Below the pieces are notes generated by a model. That model was given only the letters and a program-made list of their open reading frames with translations. It did not search any database and was not told the origin of the DNA. A stretch of 64,000 nucleotides of DNA from Paraconexibacter antarcticus (GTDB taxonomy: Bacteria; Actinomycetota; Thermoleophilia; Solirubrobacterales; Solirubrobacteraceae): the NCBI RefSeq assembly GCF_024220175.1, contig NZ_CP098502.1, positions 930,001 to 994,000 of the forward strand, written 5' to 3'. Positions 9,207-17,266 of this stretch are shown here, piece after piece. The position numbers and the translations under genes are program-made. How positions within the stretch are numbered: position 1 is the first letter of the stretch; the number at the start of each line of letters is the position of its first letter.

Positions 9207-10203
9207 CGTAACAGGCGAGCGCGGGCTCGGCGCGGACGCCGTGCTCACCCGCGATCGCCGCCCCGAGCGCGGCGGCCGCCGAGCCGTAGTCCGCGAGGAA
9301 GGACGCGCGGTCGACGCCGGGCATGAGCGGATCCGCGCAGACCGCCGTCCGGTTCAGGCGGGCCGGGTCGGCCGGCCCGTCGTGGGTCAGCGCGTCGAGC
9401 GCGAGCGCCCACGCCGTGTTGTCGTAGGTGCCGATGGCGAGGTGCTCCGCGAGGTCGCCCGGGCAGACGTCCTGGATCCGCGTGTTCGCGATCCGGCCGG
9501 GCCCGGTGAGCCGCGCGCCGGTGTTCGGGACGACGATCTCGTCGTACGCGGAGTAGTTCACGGTGTAGTCGATCCCCGCGAACGTCTCCTGGCGCGAGTT
9601 CAGCGCCTTGATGAAGGCCGCGGTGTCGCGCTGCTGCAGGATCGCCGCTGAGCAGCCGACCGTCGCGCACTCCACCCCGAAGGCCTGCGCGTCGATCGTG
9701 CCGTGGTTCGACGGGGCGTTGCCGATGAGGTCGGCGACCATCGGCCGGGTGTCGGGCCACCAGCGCAGCGCCCAGCGGCCGATCATGCCGCCCTGGCTGT
9801 GCCCGATGATCCCGATGCGGCGGCCGCTGCGCGCGTGCAGCCGGCGGATGCCGTTCACGACGTACTCGCCCGCGACCTGGATGTCGCCGAGCGAGCTGTG
9901 CGGCAGCGTCACCGCGCACCACGGGATCCCCGCCGCGGTGAGCGCCGGCTCGTAGTTCCAGCCGAAGTCGGTGCGCGGCGTCGTCGCCGTCCCGGGGAGG
10001 AGGAGCACCGGCTCGCGCGTCGCGTGGTCGACCGCTCCGCCGCACGTGAGCGACGCGGCGAGCAGCGCCTTCGGGACCCTCAGCGCCGGGCCCGGCCGGC
10101 TCACCGGCGCGTAGGTGACGGCCGACGCCGGGGCGGCGGTGAGGACGCACGCCACGAGGAAGGCGGCGGCGGTGAGCAGGACGGCGGCGGCGCGGCGGGA
10201 CAT
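9142..10203 (-). CDS. Secreted lipase/esterase, alpha/beta-hydrolase
   Basis: 353 residues. Signal peptide MSRRAAAVLLTAAAFLVACV..PASA with cleavage near residue 28, so an exported enzyme. Oxyanion region PVLLLPGTATTPRTDFGWNY, nucleophile elbow IIGHSQGGMIGRW, catalytic Asp region SAYDEIVVPNTGA and paired cysteines (CATVGC, CYVTASC) match the actinobacterial triacylglycerol lipase/EstA family. After CYVTASC the protein runs on for about 16 Arg/Pro-rich residues encoded opposite the end of the TVP38-like gene, which looks like an acquired extension. The start is supported by TAGGCT 7 nt upstream. Confidence 0.86.
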   Translation of the reverse strand: MSRRAAAVLLTAAAFLVACVLTAAPASAVTYAPVSRPGPALRVPKALLAASLTCGGAVDHATREPVLLLPGTATTPRTDFGWNYEPALTAAGIPWCAVTLPHSSLGDIQVAGEYVVNGIRRLHARSGRRIGIIGHSQGGMIGRWALRWWPDTRPMVADLIGNAPSNHGTIDAQAFGVECATVGCSAAILQQRDTAAFIKALNSRQETFAGIDYTVNYSAYDEIVVPNTGARLTGPGRIANTRIQDVCPGDLAEHLAIGTYDNTAWALALDALTHDGPADPARLNRTAVCADPLMPGVDRASFLADYGSAAAALGAAIAGEHGVRAEPALACYVTASCPRRARPRPARRPHRGG

Positions 10204-10237
10204 GGGCACGAGCCTATCCGCGGCTACCCTCGGCACC
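10204..10237. promoter_or_regulatory. Divergent leaderless promoter pair
   Basis: 34-bp gap between divergent start codons. Minus strand: TAGGCT (complement of 10211-10216) ends 7 nt before ATG 10203. Plus strand: TACCCT (10225-10230) ends 7 nt before ATG 10238. The two hexamers are 8 bp apart, so both polymerases cannot bind at once. Confidence 0.6.
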
Positions 10238-10750
10238 ATGGCCCCGTCTGCGCGCGCCGACGTCCGCATCGAGCCCTGGGGCGAGGGCGACCTCCCGCTG
10301 CTCCACGGCCTGATGGGCGACCCGGCGATGATGGAGCACCTCGGCGGCCCCGACACCGTCGAGCAGATCGAGGCCCGCCACGCCCGCTACCTCGCGTCGG
10401 GCGACCCGGTCATGCGCGTCGTCGACGTCGCCTCCGGTGCGGGTATCGGCTGGGTCGGCTACTGGGAGCGCGAGTGGCAGGGCGCCCACGTGTTCGAGAC
10501 GGGGTGGTCGGTGCTGCCCGCGCATTGGGGCCGCGGCGTGGCGCGCGCGGCGACCGCGCAGGTGCTCGACCTCGCGCGGGCCGAGCGGCGCCTGCGCTGG
10601 GTCCACGCCTACCCCGGCGTGGACAACGCCGGCTCCAACGGCGTGTGCCGGAGCCTCGGCTTCGAGCTGCGCGGCGCGGTCGACCTCCCCCTGACCGCGA
10701 CGGACCTCACGCTGCGGTGCCACGACTGGCGCTACGACCTGCAGGCCTGA
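10238..10750 (+). CDS. GNAT-family N-acetyltransferase (RimJ/RimL-like)
   Basis: 170 residues. Acetyl-CoA-dependent N-acetyltransferase fold: IEPWGEGDLPLLHGLM at the start, GIGWVGYWER beta-strand, FETGWSVLPAHWGRGVARAA containing the acetyl-CoA pyrophosphate loop, and NAGSNGVCRSLGFELRG at the end. The acceptor is unknown. It is divergent from the lipase gene. The stop lies 4 nt before the -10 box of the following ABC operon. Confidence 0.85.
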   Translation: MAPSARADVRIEPWGEGDLPLLHGLMGDPAMMEHLGGPDTVEQIEARHARYLASGDPVMRVVDVASGAGIGWVGYWEREWQGAHVFETGWSVLPAHWGRGVARAATAQVLDLARAERRLRWVHAYPGVDNAGSNGVCRSLGFELRGAVDLPLTATDLTLRCHDWRYDLQA

Positions 10751-10754
10751 GCGC

Positions 10755-10760
10755 TAGGGT
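10755..10760 (+). promoter_or_regulatory. -10 hexamer TAGGGT of ABC operon
   Basis: TAGGGT ends 9 nt before ATG 10770, consistent with a leaderless or near-leaderless transcript. Confidence 0.48.
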
Positions 10761-10769
10761 CGAGCGCCG

Positions 10770-11492
10770 ATGAGCGCGACGACGACGGCAGAGACGGTGC
10801 TGCGCGCACGCGGCATCGCCCACAGCTACGGCCGCCTGGAGGCGCTCGCCGGCCTGACCCTCGACGTGCGCCCGGGCGAGTGCGTCGCGCTCATCGGCGC
10901 GAACGGCTCGGGCAAGTCGACGGCGGTGCGCATCATCGCCGGCATGCTCGCGCCGACGAGCGGCACGGTCGAGATCGCCGGCGCCGACCCGCACGTCGAG
11001 CCGGACGGCGAGCAGGCCCGCGCCGCGCTCGCGCTCGTCCCCGACAACCCGCTCCTCTACGACGACCTGACGATCGCCGAGCACCTCGAGCTCGTCGGCC
11101 TCGCGCACGGCGTCCCGGACGACGAGCTCGTCGTCCGCATCCCGGAGCTGCTCGACCGCCTCGGCCTCGAGCCGCGCCGCGACTTCCTCCCGCGCGAGCT
11201 CTCCCGCGGCATGCGCCAGAAGACCGCCCTCGCCTGCGCCCTCGTGCGCCCCGCGAAGCTGCTCGTCCTCGACGAACCGGTCGTCGGCCTGGACCCGCCG
11301 TCCCAACAGCTGCTCGTCGAGCTGCTGCAGGAGGCGAAGGAGGCCGGCGTCGCCGTCCTCTTCACGACCCATCAGCTCGCGTTCGCCGACGGCCTCGCCG
11401 ATCGCGCCGTCGTCCTCCAGGAGGGCGTCGTCCTCGACACCGGTGCGTGGGCGAAGGTCCGCCAGCGGGCGCGGGAGCGCGGATGGCAGTGA
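10770..11492 (+). CDS. ABC transporter ATPase (ABC-2/CcmA type)
   Basis: 240-residue nucleotide-binding subunit. Walker A GANGSGKST, signature LSRGMRQK, Walker B LLVLDEPVVGLDP and H-loop FTTHQ are all intact. The following gene, overlapping by 10 bp, encodes a multi-pass protein that is presumably its membrane partner; together they resemble ABC-2 exporters. Cargo unknown. Confidence 0.9.
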   Translation: MSATTTAETVLRARGIAHSYGRLEALAGLTLDVRPGECVALIGANGSGKSTAVRIIAGMLAPTSGTVEIAGADPHVEPDGEQARAALALVPDNPLLYDDLTIAEHLELVGLAHGVPDDELVVRIPELLDRLGLEPRRDFLPRELSRGMRQKTALACALVRPAKLLVLDEPVVGLDPPSQQLLVELLQEAKEAGVAVLFTTHQLAFADGLADRAVVLQEGVVLDTGAWAKVRQRARERGWQ

Positions 11493-13048
11493 CGACCCGC
11501 GAGCAGCGGCTGAAGGACGTCCGCGCCTGGATCGACGCGACGGTCGCCGGCCCCTCGCTCGGCCAGCGCGCCGAGAAGGTCTACACCTTCGTCCTCGTCT
11601 GCGCGATCTTCGGGTCGGGCCTCTTCGACGCGGTCCACACCGCGCTCGCGCAGGTCATGTCGGCGGACGGGACCGCGACGTGGGGAACGGGGATCGTCCT
11701 GCTCGGCGTCGTCATCACCGCCCGCTGGGGCGCCTACCAGGGGCCGGTCGTCTTCGCGGTCGCCGACGTCGCGCACCTCCTCGCGGCCCCGCTCAGCCGG
11801 CGCGGGCTCGCCGCCCGCCGCCTTGCGGTGTCGATGGCGGAAGGTGCGCTGGCGGGCGCGCTCATCGGGGGCGTCGCCGTCGTCGGCCTCGCCGGCCACA
11901 GCCACGGGTTCTCCGCCGCGCGCGGGGCCGGGCTCGTCGCCGCGATCGCCGCCGTCGGCGTCATCGGCGTCGCGGCGGCCTGGGGCGTCCAGGCCTCCGC
12001 CCGCCTCGAGCGCACGCTTGGTCCGCTGACGTGGCTCGCGCTCGCGGCGGCGATCGCGCTCGGGCTCGCGGGCCGCCACGACGACGCCGTCGTCCGGGTC
12101 GCACGCTGGTCGGGGCCCTGGGGCTGGGCGGTGGCGCCGGTCCGCGGCGGCGGGTGGCCGCTCGCGCTCGGCCTGCTCGTCCTCACCGCGGCCGCCGCCG
12201 CGACCGTCGCGCTGCGCGCGTGCGGCACCTGCCCGGTCGAGCGCCACCTGCGCCGCGCCGAGGCCCGCGCGGGGGCGGCCGCGTCGCTCGTCGCCTTCGA
12301 CACCCGCTCGATGCGCCAGGCGCTGCAGACCGCCTCGAACGGCAAGCAGGCGCGCGGCACGGCGAACCTCCGCTGGGTCCGCCGCCGTTCGCTGCCCGGG
12401 CAGCTCGCCTGGCGCAGCGCGAGCGCGCTGCGCAGGACGCCGGCGCGCGTCGCCGAGGCGCTCGTCCTCGGCGCGGGGGCGACGACCCTCCTGCTCGTCA
12501 CGCCCGACCGCGTGACCGCCGCCCTCGTCGGCGGCCTGCTCCTGTTCATCGCGGCCACCCGCGTCCTGGAGCCGCTGCGCGAGGAGATCGACAAGCCCGG
12601 CCGCGCCCGCATCCTCCTGCGCGCCTCGTGGGGCCACATCCTGCTCGCGCACGTGACGCTCCCGCTCGTCCTCGTCGTCCTGAGCGTCGCGGTGGGGGCC
12701 GGCGGCTGTGCGGCCGCCGGGGGCATCCTGCACCCGGGCGGGGCCCTCGTCGTCGCCGCGCTGGCGGGCGCCGTCCCGGCGACGCTCGCCGCCGCGCTGA
12801 GCGCCCGCCGCGGTGGCCGCCTGCCGATGAGCGTCCTCTCGATGGCGACCGCGGACCCCACCGGAGCGAGCGGGTTCATGGTCATCGGGTACCTGCTGCT
12901 GTGGCCGCTCGTCGGCGCGCTCACCGCCGGCCTCCCCGCGGCGCTCGTCGCCCACGGCGGCGTGCGGGGCCTGCAGCCCGCGCTCATGCTCGCGCTCGTC
13001 GCGGCGACGCTCCTCGGCGCGATCCTCCGGGCCACGCGGGACAAGTGA
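11483..13048 (+). CDS. Polytopic membrane protein, ABC partner
   Basis: 521 residues with roughly 10-12 hydrophobic segments, Arg-rich loops (for example RRAEARAGAAASLVAFDTRS) and no soluble domain. It starts inside the ATPase gene, so it is probably the permease of that transporter. Its size and TM number resemble the large ABC-2 permeases of actinobacteria, but I cannot name a family. The GNAT gene that follows overlaps by 4 bp (GTGA). Confidence 0.75.
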   Translation: MAVTTREQRLKDVRAWIDATVAGPSLGQRAEKVYTFVLVCAIFGSGLFDAVHTALAQVMSADGTATWGTGIVLLGVVITARWGAYQGPVVFAVADVAHLLAAPLSRRGLAARRLAVSMAEGALAGALIGGVAVVGLAGHSHGFSAARGAGLVAAIAAVGVIGVAAAWGVQASARLERTLGPLTWLALAAAIALGLAGRHDDAVVRVARWSGPWGWAVAPVRGGGWPLALGLLVLTAAAAATVALRACGTCPVERHLRRAEARAGAAASLVAFDTRSMRQALQTASNGKQARGTANLRWVRRRSLPGQLAWRSASALRRTPARVAEALVLGAGATTLLLVTPDRVTAALVGGLLLFIAATRVLEPLREEIDKPGRARILLRASWGHILLAHVTLPLVLVVLSVAVGAGGCAAAGGILHPGGALVVAALAGAVPATLAAALSARRGGRLPMSVLSMATADPTGASGFMVIGYLLLWPLVGALTAGLPAALVAHGGVRGLQPALMLALVAATLLGAILRATRDK

Positions 13049-13542
13049 GGCACCCCGCCGGGCCCGTCCCGTTCGCGGACACGCGTGACCTGCGCCGCGC
13101 GATCCTCCGCCCGCACCAGTCGCCGGCCGAGCTCGCGGCCGCGGAGCCGGACGACCCGCTGGCCCTCGCCGCCGGGGTCCGCGGCGACGACGGCGCGCTC
13201 GTCGCCGTCGGCTTCGTCCACCCCGACCCCGACGCGGCGCCCGGCGACGCCGCGTGGCGGGTGCGGGGGATGGCGACGGCCCCGGAGGCCCGCGGCCGCG
13301 GGGCGGGCAGCGCGGTGCTCGCGGTCCTCCTCGACCACGCGGCCGCCCACGGCGCCGTGCGCGTCTGGTGCAACGCCCGCACCCCGGCGCTGAGCCTCTA
13401 CGAGCGCGCCGGATTCACCGCGACCTCCGGCGTCTTCGACCTGCCGCCCATGGGGCCGCACGTCGTGATGGAGCGAACCACCCCGCCACCCGACACCCCG
13501 CCACCCCGCTCCCCCACCCCACCGCGCGGCGGGGACAGGTAG
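13045..13542 (+). CDS. GNAT-family N-acetyltransferase
   Basis: 165 residues. Core motif VRGMATAPEARGRGAGSAVLAVLL is a clear acetyl-CoA binding loop (only part quoted: RGRGAG), and NARTPALSLYERAGFTATSG is the C-terminal GNAT signature. A Pro/Thr-rich tail of about 20 residues ends the protein. GTG 13045 overlaps the upstream stop (GTGA), so it belongs to the ABC operon. It may modify the transported compound; this is inference from position only. Confidence 0.82.
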   Translation: MRHPAGPVPFADTRDLRRAILRPHQSPAELAAAEPDDPLALAAGVRGDDGALVAVGFVHPDPDAAPGDAAWRVRGMATAPEARGRGAGSAVLAVLLDHAAAHGAVRVWCNARTPALSLYERAGFTATSGVFDLPPMGPHVVMERTTPPPDTPPPRSPTPPRGGDR

Positions 13543-13565
13543 CCGGGAGCGGCAGCGGGAGCGCC

Positions 13566-13640
13566 GGGGGACACACCCCCGCAGCGGCTCCCGCACAAGG
13601 CGAGGGACGAGCCGTGCGGAGCGGAGGGGGTGTGTCCCCC
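13566..13640. repeat. Solitary class A-like hairpin between convergent genes
   Basis: Perfect 15-bp arms GGGGGACACACCCCC (13566-13580) and GGGGGTGTGTCCCCC (13626-13640); the stem continues imperfectly inward through GCAGCGGCTCCCGCAC and GTGCGGAGCGGA. It shares the GGACACACC/GGTGTGTCC core of the elements at 4275 and 5242. Lying between two convergent genes it could terminate both. Confidence 0.72.
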
Positions 13641-13703
13641 GCGCGGACGCGGACGCGGACGCGGCGCCGGACGCCCCGCCGACCCGCCGCTCGCGCCCAA
13701 CCC

Positions 13704-14945
13704 CTACTTCAGCTGCGCGCTCGTCCGCCCGAGCAGCTGCCGGGCGATGATGAGCAGCTGGATCTGCTGGGTGCCCTCGAAGATGTCGAGGATCTTCACA
13801 TCGCGGGCCCACTTCTCGAGCAGCTCGGTCTCGGTGACGCCGAGGGCGCCGCAGAGCTCGATGCACCCGAACGCGATGTCCGTGCCGGTGCGGCCGGCCT
13901 TCGCCTTGGCGATCGACGCCTGGACGGAGTTCGGCTTCTTGTTGTCGGCCATCCACGCCGCCTGCATCGTCAACAGGCGCGCAGCGTCGTACTCGGCCTC
14001 CATGGCGAGGAACTTCGCCGCGGCGGCCGACTGCGACAGCAGCGGCTTGTCGTAGTCGACGGCGACGCCGGCCTCCTCGAGCGCCTCACGGGTGAAGTCC
14101 AGGCACGCCTTCGCGCAGCCGACGGCCATCGCGGCGACGAGCGGGCGGGTGTTGTCGAACGTCTGCATGACGCCGCCGAAGCCCTTCTTCACGTCGACCT
14201 CGGGGGAGCCGAGGAGCGCGCTCGCGGGGACGCGGCAGTCCTGGAGGATGAACGCGGCGGTGTCGCTCGCCCGGATCCCGAGCTTGTGCTCGAGGCGGTC
14301 GAGCTTCATGCCCGGGTTCGAGCGCTCGACGATGAACGACTTGATCGCGGCGCGGCCGACGGAGCGGTCGAGCGATGCCCACACGACGACGAGCTCGGCC
14401 CGCTCACCGGCGGTGACGTAGATCTTCTCGCCGTTGAGGACGTACTCGTCGGTCGCCTCGTCGTACTCGGCGGTCGTGCGGATCGAGGCGGAGTCCGAGC
14501 CGGCCTCGGGCTCGGTGATCGCCATCGCGGCCCAGCGCCCGCCGAACTCCTTCAGCTGCTCGGGCGTGGCGACGGCGGCGATCGCCGAGTTGCCGAGCCC
14601 CTGGCCGGGGATGGACAGCAGGAGGCCGACGTCGCCCCAGCACATCTCCATGATCGACAGGGCGGTCGAGAGGTTCGACCCGTTGCGGGTCCCCTCGGCG
14701 TGTCCGTTGCCGTTGCCGCTCGCGGGCTTGTCCTCGCCCTTGCCGGCACCCGCGGCGCCCGCGCCGCTCGTGGCGCCGGAGTCGCTCATGCCGTTGAGGA
14801 TCGCCGCGAGGAAGTCGAGCTCCTTGGGGCGCTCGTGCTCGGCGACGTCGTACTTGCGGGCGATCGGGCGCAGGACCTCCTGCGCGACTGTGTGGGCCTG
14901 CCCGATGAGGGGCTGGAACTTCTTGGGGGTCTCGAGATTGATCAT
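13704..14945 (-). CDS. Acyl-CoA dehydrogenase (second of the operon)
   Basis: 413 residues; FAD enzyme making trans-2-enoyl-CoA. Motifs MAITEPEAGSD, YVTAGERAELVVVWA, FDNTRPLVAAMAVG and the catalytic-Glu motif FEGTQQIQLLIIARQLL are complete. Odd feature: residues about 54-88 form a Gly/Ala/Ser/Asn-rich stretch (SGATSGAGAAGAGKGEDKPA and on) inserted in the N-terminal helical domain. Starts 38 nt after the stop of the first dehydrogenase. Last gene of the TetR-led fatty-acid operon. Confidence 0.9.
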   Translation of the reverse strand: MINLETPKKFQPLIGQAHTVAQEVLRPIARKYDVAEHERPKELDFLAAILNGMSDSGATSGAGAAGAGKGEDKPASGNGNGHAEGTRNGSNLSTALSIMEMCWGDVGLLLSIPGQGLGNSAIAAVATPEQLKEFGGRWAAMAITEPEAGSDSASIRTTAEYDEATDEYVLNGEKIYVTAGERAELVVVWASLDRSVGRAAIKSFIVERSNPGMKLDRLEHKLGIRASDTAAFILQDCRVPASALLGSPEVDVKKGFGGVMQTFDNTRPLVAAMAVGCAKACLDFTREALEEAGVAVDYDKPLLSQSAAAAKFLAMEAEYDAARLLTMQAAWMADNKKPNSVQASIAKAKAGRTGTDIAFGCIELCGALGVTETELLEKWARDVKILDIFEGTQQIQLLIIARQLLGRTSAQLK

Positions 14946-14983
14946 GTGTCTCTCAGCTTTCGAAGTCGATGGGAGCGGCGGCC

Positions 14984-16306
14984 CTAGACGAGCAGGGCGC
15001 CCTCGTAGACGCCGGCGGTGCGGAGGTCCCGGTACCAGCGCTCGACCGGGTACTCCTTCGTGTAGCCGTGCCCGCCCAGGAGCTGGACGGCGGAGGACCC
15101 GATCTCCGCGCCGTGCTTCACGCACAGCTGGCGGGCGACGGCCGCCTCGCGGAAGAAGTCCTTGCCCGCGTCGGCCCGCGACGCGGCGCGCCACGTCGCC
15201 AGGCGCATGCCGGCGGTCTCGATCGCGATGTCGGACACCGTGAAGGCGACGGCCTGCCGGTTGGCGATCGGCTCGCCGAAGGCGACCCGCTCGTTGACGT
15301 ACGGGACGAGGTAGTCGAGGGCGGCCTGCGAGGCGCCGACGGCCACCGCGCACCAGGCGAGGCGCGCGCGGTGGATGCACTCCGCGTAGACGTCCTGGTC
15401 AGCGCCGCCGAGCAGCGCGGCCTCCGGGAGGACGACACCGTCGAACGCGACCGTCGCGGTCGCCGCGGCACGGACGCCCATCGCGGGCTCGGCCGTGACG
15501 CTCACCCCGCCGCCGCTCGTCGGGACGAGGAACAGCGCCGGGCCGCGGTCCTGCAGCTCGGCGGCGACGAGGAAGAGCTCGGCGTCGGCCGCGCGGGCCA
15601 CGAGCGACTTGACGCCGTCGAGGACGTACCCGCCGCCGTCGGCCGGGCGCGCCTTCGTCTCCAGGACGAAGGGGTCGAAGAGCGGCCGCGGCTCGAGGAT
15701 CGCCAGCGCGCTCACCGCGACCTCGTCACCCGTGAAGGCCGGGAGGTACGTCGCCTGCTGGTCGGCGTCGCCCCACAGCCCGAGGGCGGTCGGGACGGCG
15801 CTCGTCGCGAGCGTCGCGACGGCGAGGCCGAGGTCGCCGTGCGCGAGCGCCTCGGCGACGAGGACGCCGGTGACGGCCGAGCGCTCCGCGGCCGAGCCGC
15901 CGAGCTCCTCGGGGACGCCGAGCGTCGCGAGGCCGAGCTCGCTCGCGGAGGCGAGCAGCTCCGCCGGGGCGGCGCAGGCGGTGTCGGCCGCGAGCGCGAC
16001 GGGGCGCAGCTCGGCGGCGGCGAACTCCTTCATCGCCTCGACGATCATCTGCTGGTCCTCGTCGGGCGTGAGGTCGAAGACCCCCTTCGGCGAGGCCGGG
16101 CGCGCGCGCTCGGGCTTGCCGCTGCCGCGGACGATCGTGAACGTGCGGCCGGCGGACGCCGCGGCGCCCATGCCGTTCTTCGTGACGGAGTAGAGGGCGC
16201 GCTCGGCGGGACCGCGGAGGCCGACGCGGTCGATGACCTCGAGGGCGGCGATCTGGCGGAGGGCCTTCAGCCCGATGCCCATGCTGCGTTCGGCGACGGT
16301 GGTCAT
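14984..16306 (-). CDS. Acyl-CoA dehydrogenase (first of the operon)
   Basis: 440 residues. About 75 N-terminal residues (MTTVAERSMGIGLKALRQIA..) precede the usual dehydrogenase core (FDLTPDEDQQMIVEAMKEFA, ALAHGDLGLAVATLATSAVP, VNERVAFGEPIANRQAVAF, LLGGHGYTKEYPVERWYRD). It ends in VYEGALLV, so the Glu of the YEG motif is kept but the family's usual last 10-15 residues are missing. ATGA overlap with the upstream MaoC gene. Paired with the gene at 13704, it might form a heteromeric enzyme like mycobacterial FadE pairs; that is inference. Confidence 0.88.
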   Translation of the reverse strand: MTTVAERSMGIGLKALRQIAALEVIDRVGLRGPAERALYSVTKNGMGAAASAGRTFTIVRGSGKPERARPASPKGVFDLTPDEDQQMIVEAMKEFAAAELRPVALAADTACAAPAELLASASELGLATLGVPEELGGSAAERSAVTGVLVAEALAHGDLGLAVATLATSAVPTALGLWGDADQQATYLPAFTGDEVAVSALAILEPRPLFDPFVLETKARPADGGGYVLDGVKSLVARAADAELFLVAAELQDRGPALFLVPTSGGGVSVTAEPAMGVRAAATATVAFDGVVLPEAALLGGADQDVYAECIHRARLAWCAVAVGASQAALDYLVPYVNERVAFGEPIANRQAVAFTVSDIAIETAGMRLATWRAASRADAGKDFFREAAVARQLCVKHGAEIGSSAVQLLGGHGYTKEYPVERWYRDLRTAGVYEGALLV

Positions 16307-17262
16307 GACGTTGCTCCTGACTTCTTGGTGGTCTTGGGCGCCCGGCGCGCGGTGGCGCGCGGCTTCTTGACGGGCTTGAGGGGCGTGACGGACCCGACGA
16401 GGTGCGCCGAGCCCTTCCTGCGGTCCTTGACGGCGAACGACGTCACGCCGGTCTTCGCGTCCGTGACCGACCCGAACGTCACGGTCGTCGGCAGCAGGAC
16501 GGGCTTGCGGAACTCCACGTCCACCGTGAACGCGTCGGGCAGCTGGGCCTCGAGCGCGGCGACGGCGCGGGCCTTCGTCCACAGCCCGTGGGCGATCGCC
16601 CGCGGGAAGCCGAAGGCCTTCGCCGTGAGGCCGTACAGGTGGATCGGGTTGCGGTCGCCGGAGACGGCGGCGTAGCGGCGACCCTGGTCGCCCGGGACCC
16701 TCCACGTCACCGACGCGGGGACCTCGGGGTCGGGGCCGCGCTCGGCCCGGGGCCCGCTCGGCGCGCCGGTCCGCAGCATCGTCGACGCCGCGGTCCACAC
16801 GACCTCGCCGGCCGCGTCCGACACCTCGGTGTGGAGCGTGACCGTCCGGCCCTTCGGGTGCAGGTCCAGGCCGGTCGCCCAGACGCGGAGCGCGAGCTCC
16901 TCGCGCACGCCGACCGGGCGGCGGTGCTCGATCGTGTTCGTCAGGTGCACGAGGCCGACGGGGCCGAACGGGAAGGAACCGTCGGTCATCAGCGCGATGT
17001 GGACCGGGAAGGCCCGGACGTTGAGGTACGTCGCCGGCAGCGTGTCGCGCAGCGTGAAGCCGCAGACCTTCGCGTAGGCCGCGAGGTGGTTCAGGTCGGT
17101 GGTCAGCGGGGCGCGCAGCTCGAGGTCGGGGAGGTCCCCGCCGCCGCCGGGCAGCCCGATCGGCAGGGGGAGGGACCCGACCACCGGCAGGGCCGACGCG
17201 AACGCCTTCCCGTAGCCGGCGAGGATGGACGGCTCGCCGCTGAGCTCCTTGATCGTCGTCAT
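16303..17262 (-). CDS. MaoC-like (R)-enoyl-CoA/acyl thioester hydratase
   Basis: 319 residues, double-hotdog protein. The C-terminal half has the hydratase-2 motif YAAVSGDRNPIHLYGLTAKA with the Asp and His of the active site, followed by PRAIAHGLW. It resembles mycobacterial HtdX/HtdY, which sit next to fabG4 in the same order as here. It hydrates trans-2-enoyl thioesters. It lies 4 nt after the fabG4-like stop and overlaps the next gene by 4 bp. Confidence 0.88.
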   Translation of the reverse strand: MTTIKELSGEPSILAGYGKAFASALPVVGSLPLPIGLPGGGGDLPDLELRAPLTTDLNHLAAYAKVCGFTLRDTLPATYLNVRAFPVHIALMTDGSFPFGPVGLVHLTNTIEHRRPVGVREELALRVWATGLDLHPKGRTVTLHTEVSDAAGEVVWTAASTMLRTGAPSGPRAERGPDPEVPASVTWRVPGDQGRRYAAVSGDRNPIHLYGLTAKAFGFPRAIAHGLWTKARAVAALEAQLPDAFTVDVEFRKPVLLPTTVTFGSVTDAKTGVTSFAVKDRRKGSAHLVGSVTPLKPVKKPRATARRAPKTTKKSGATS

Positions 17263-17266
17263 GCGC

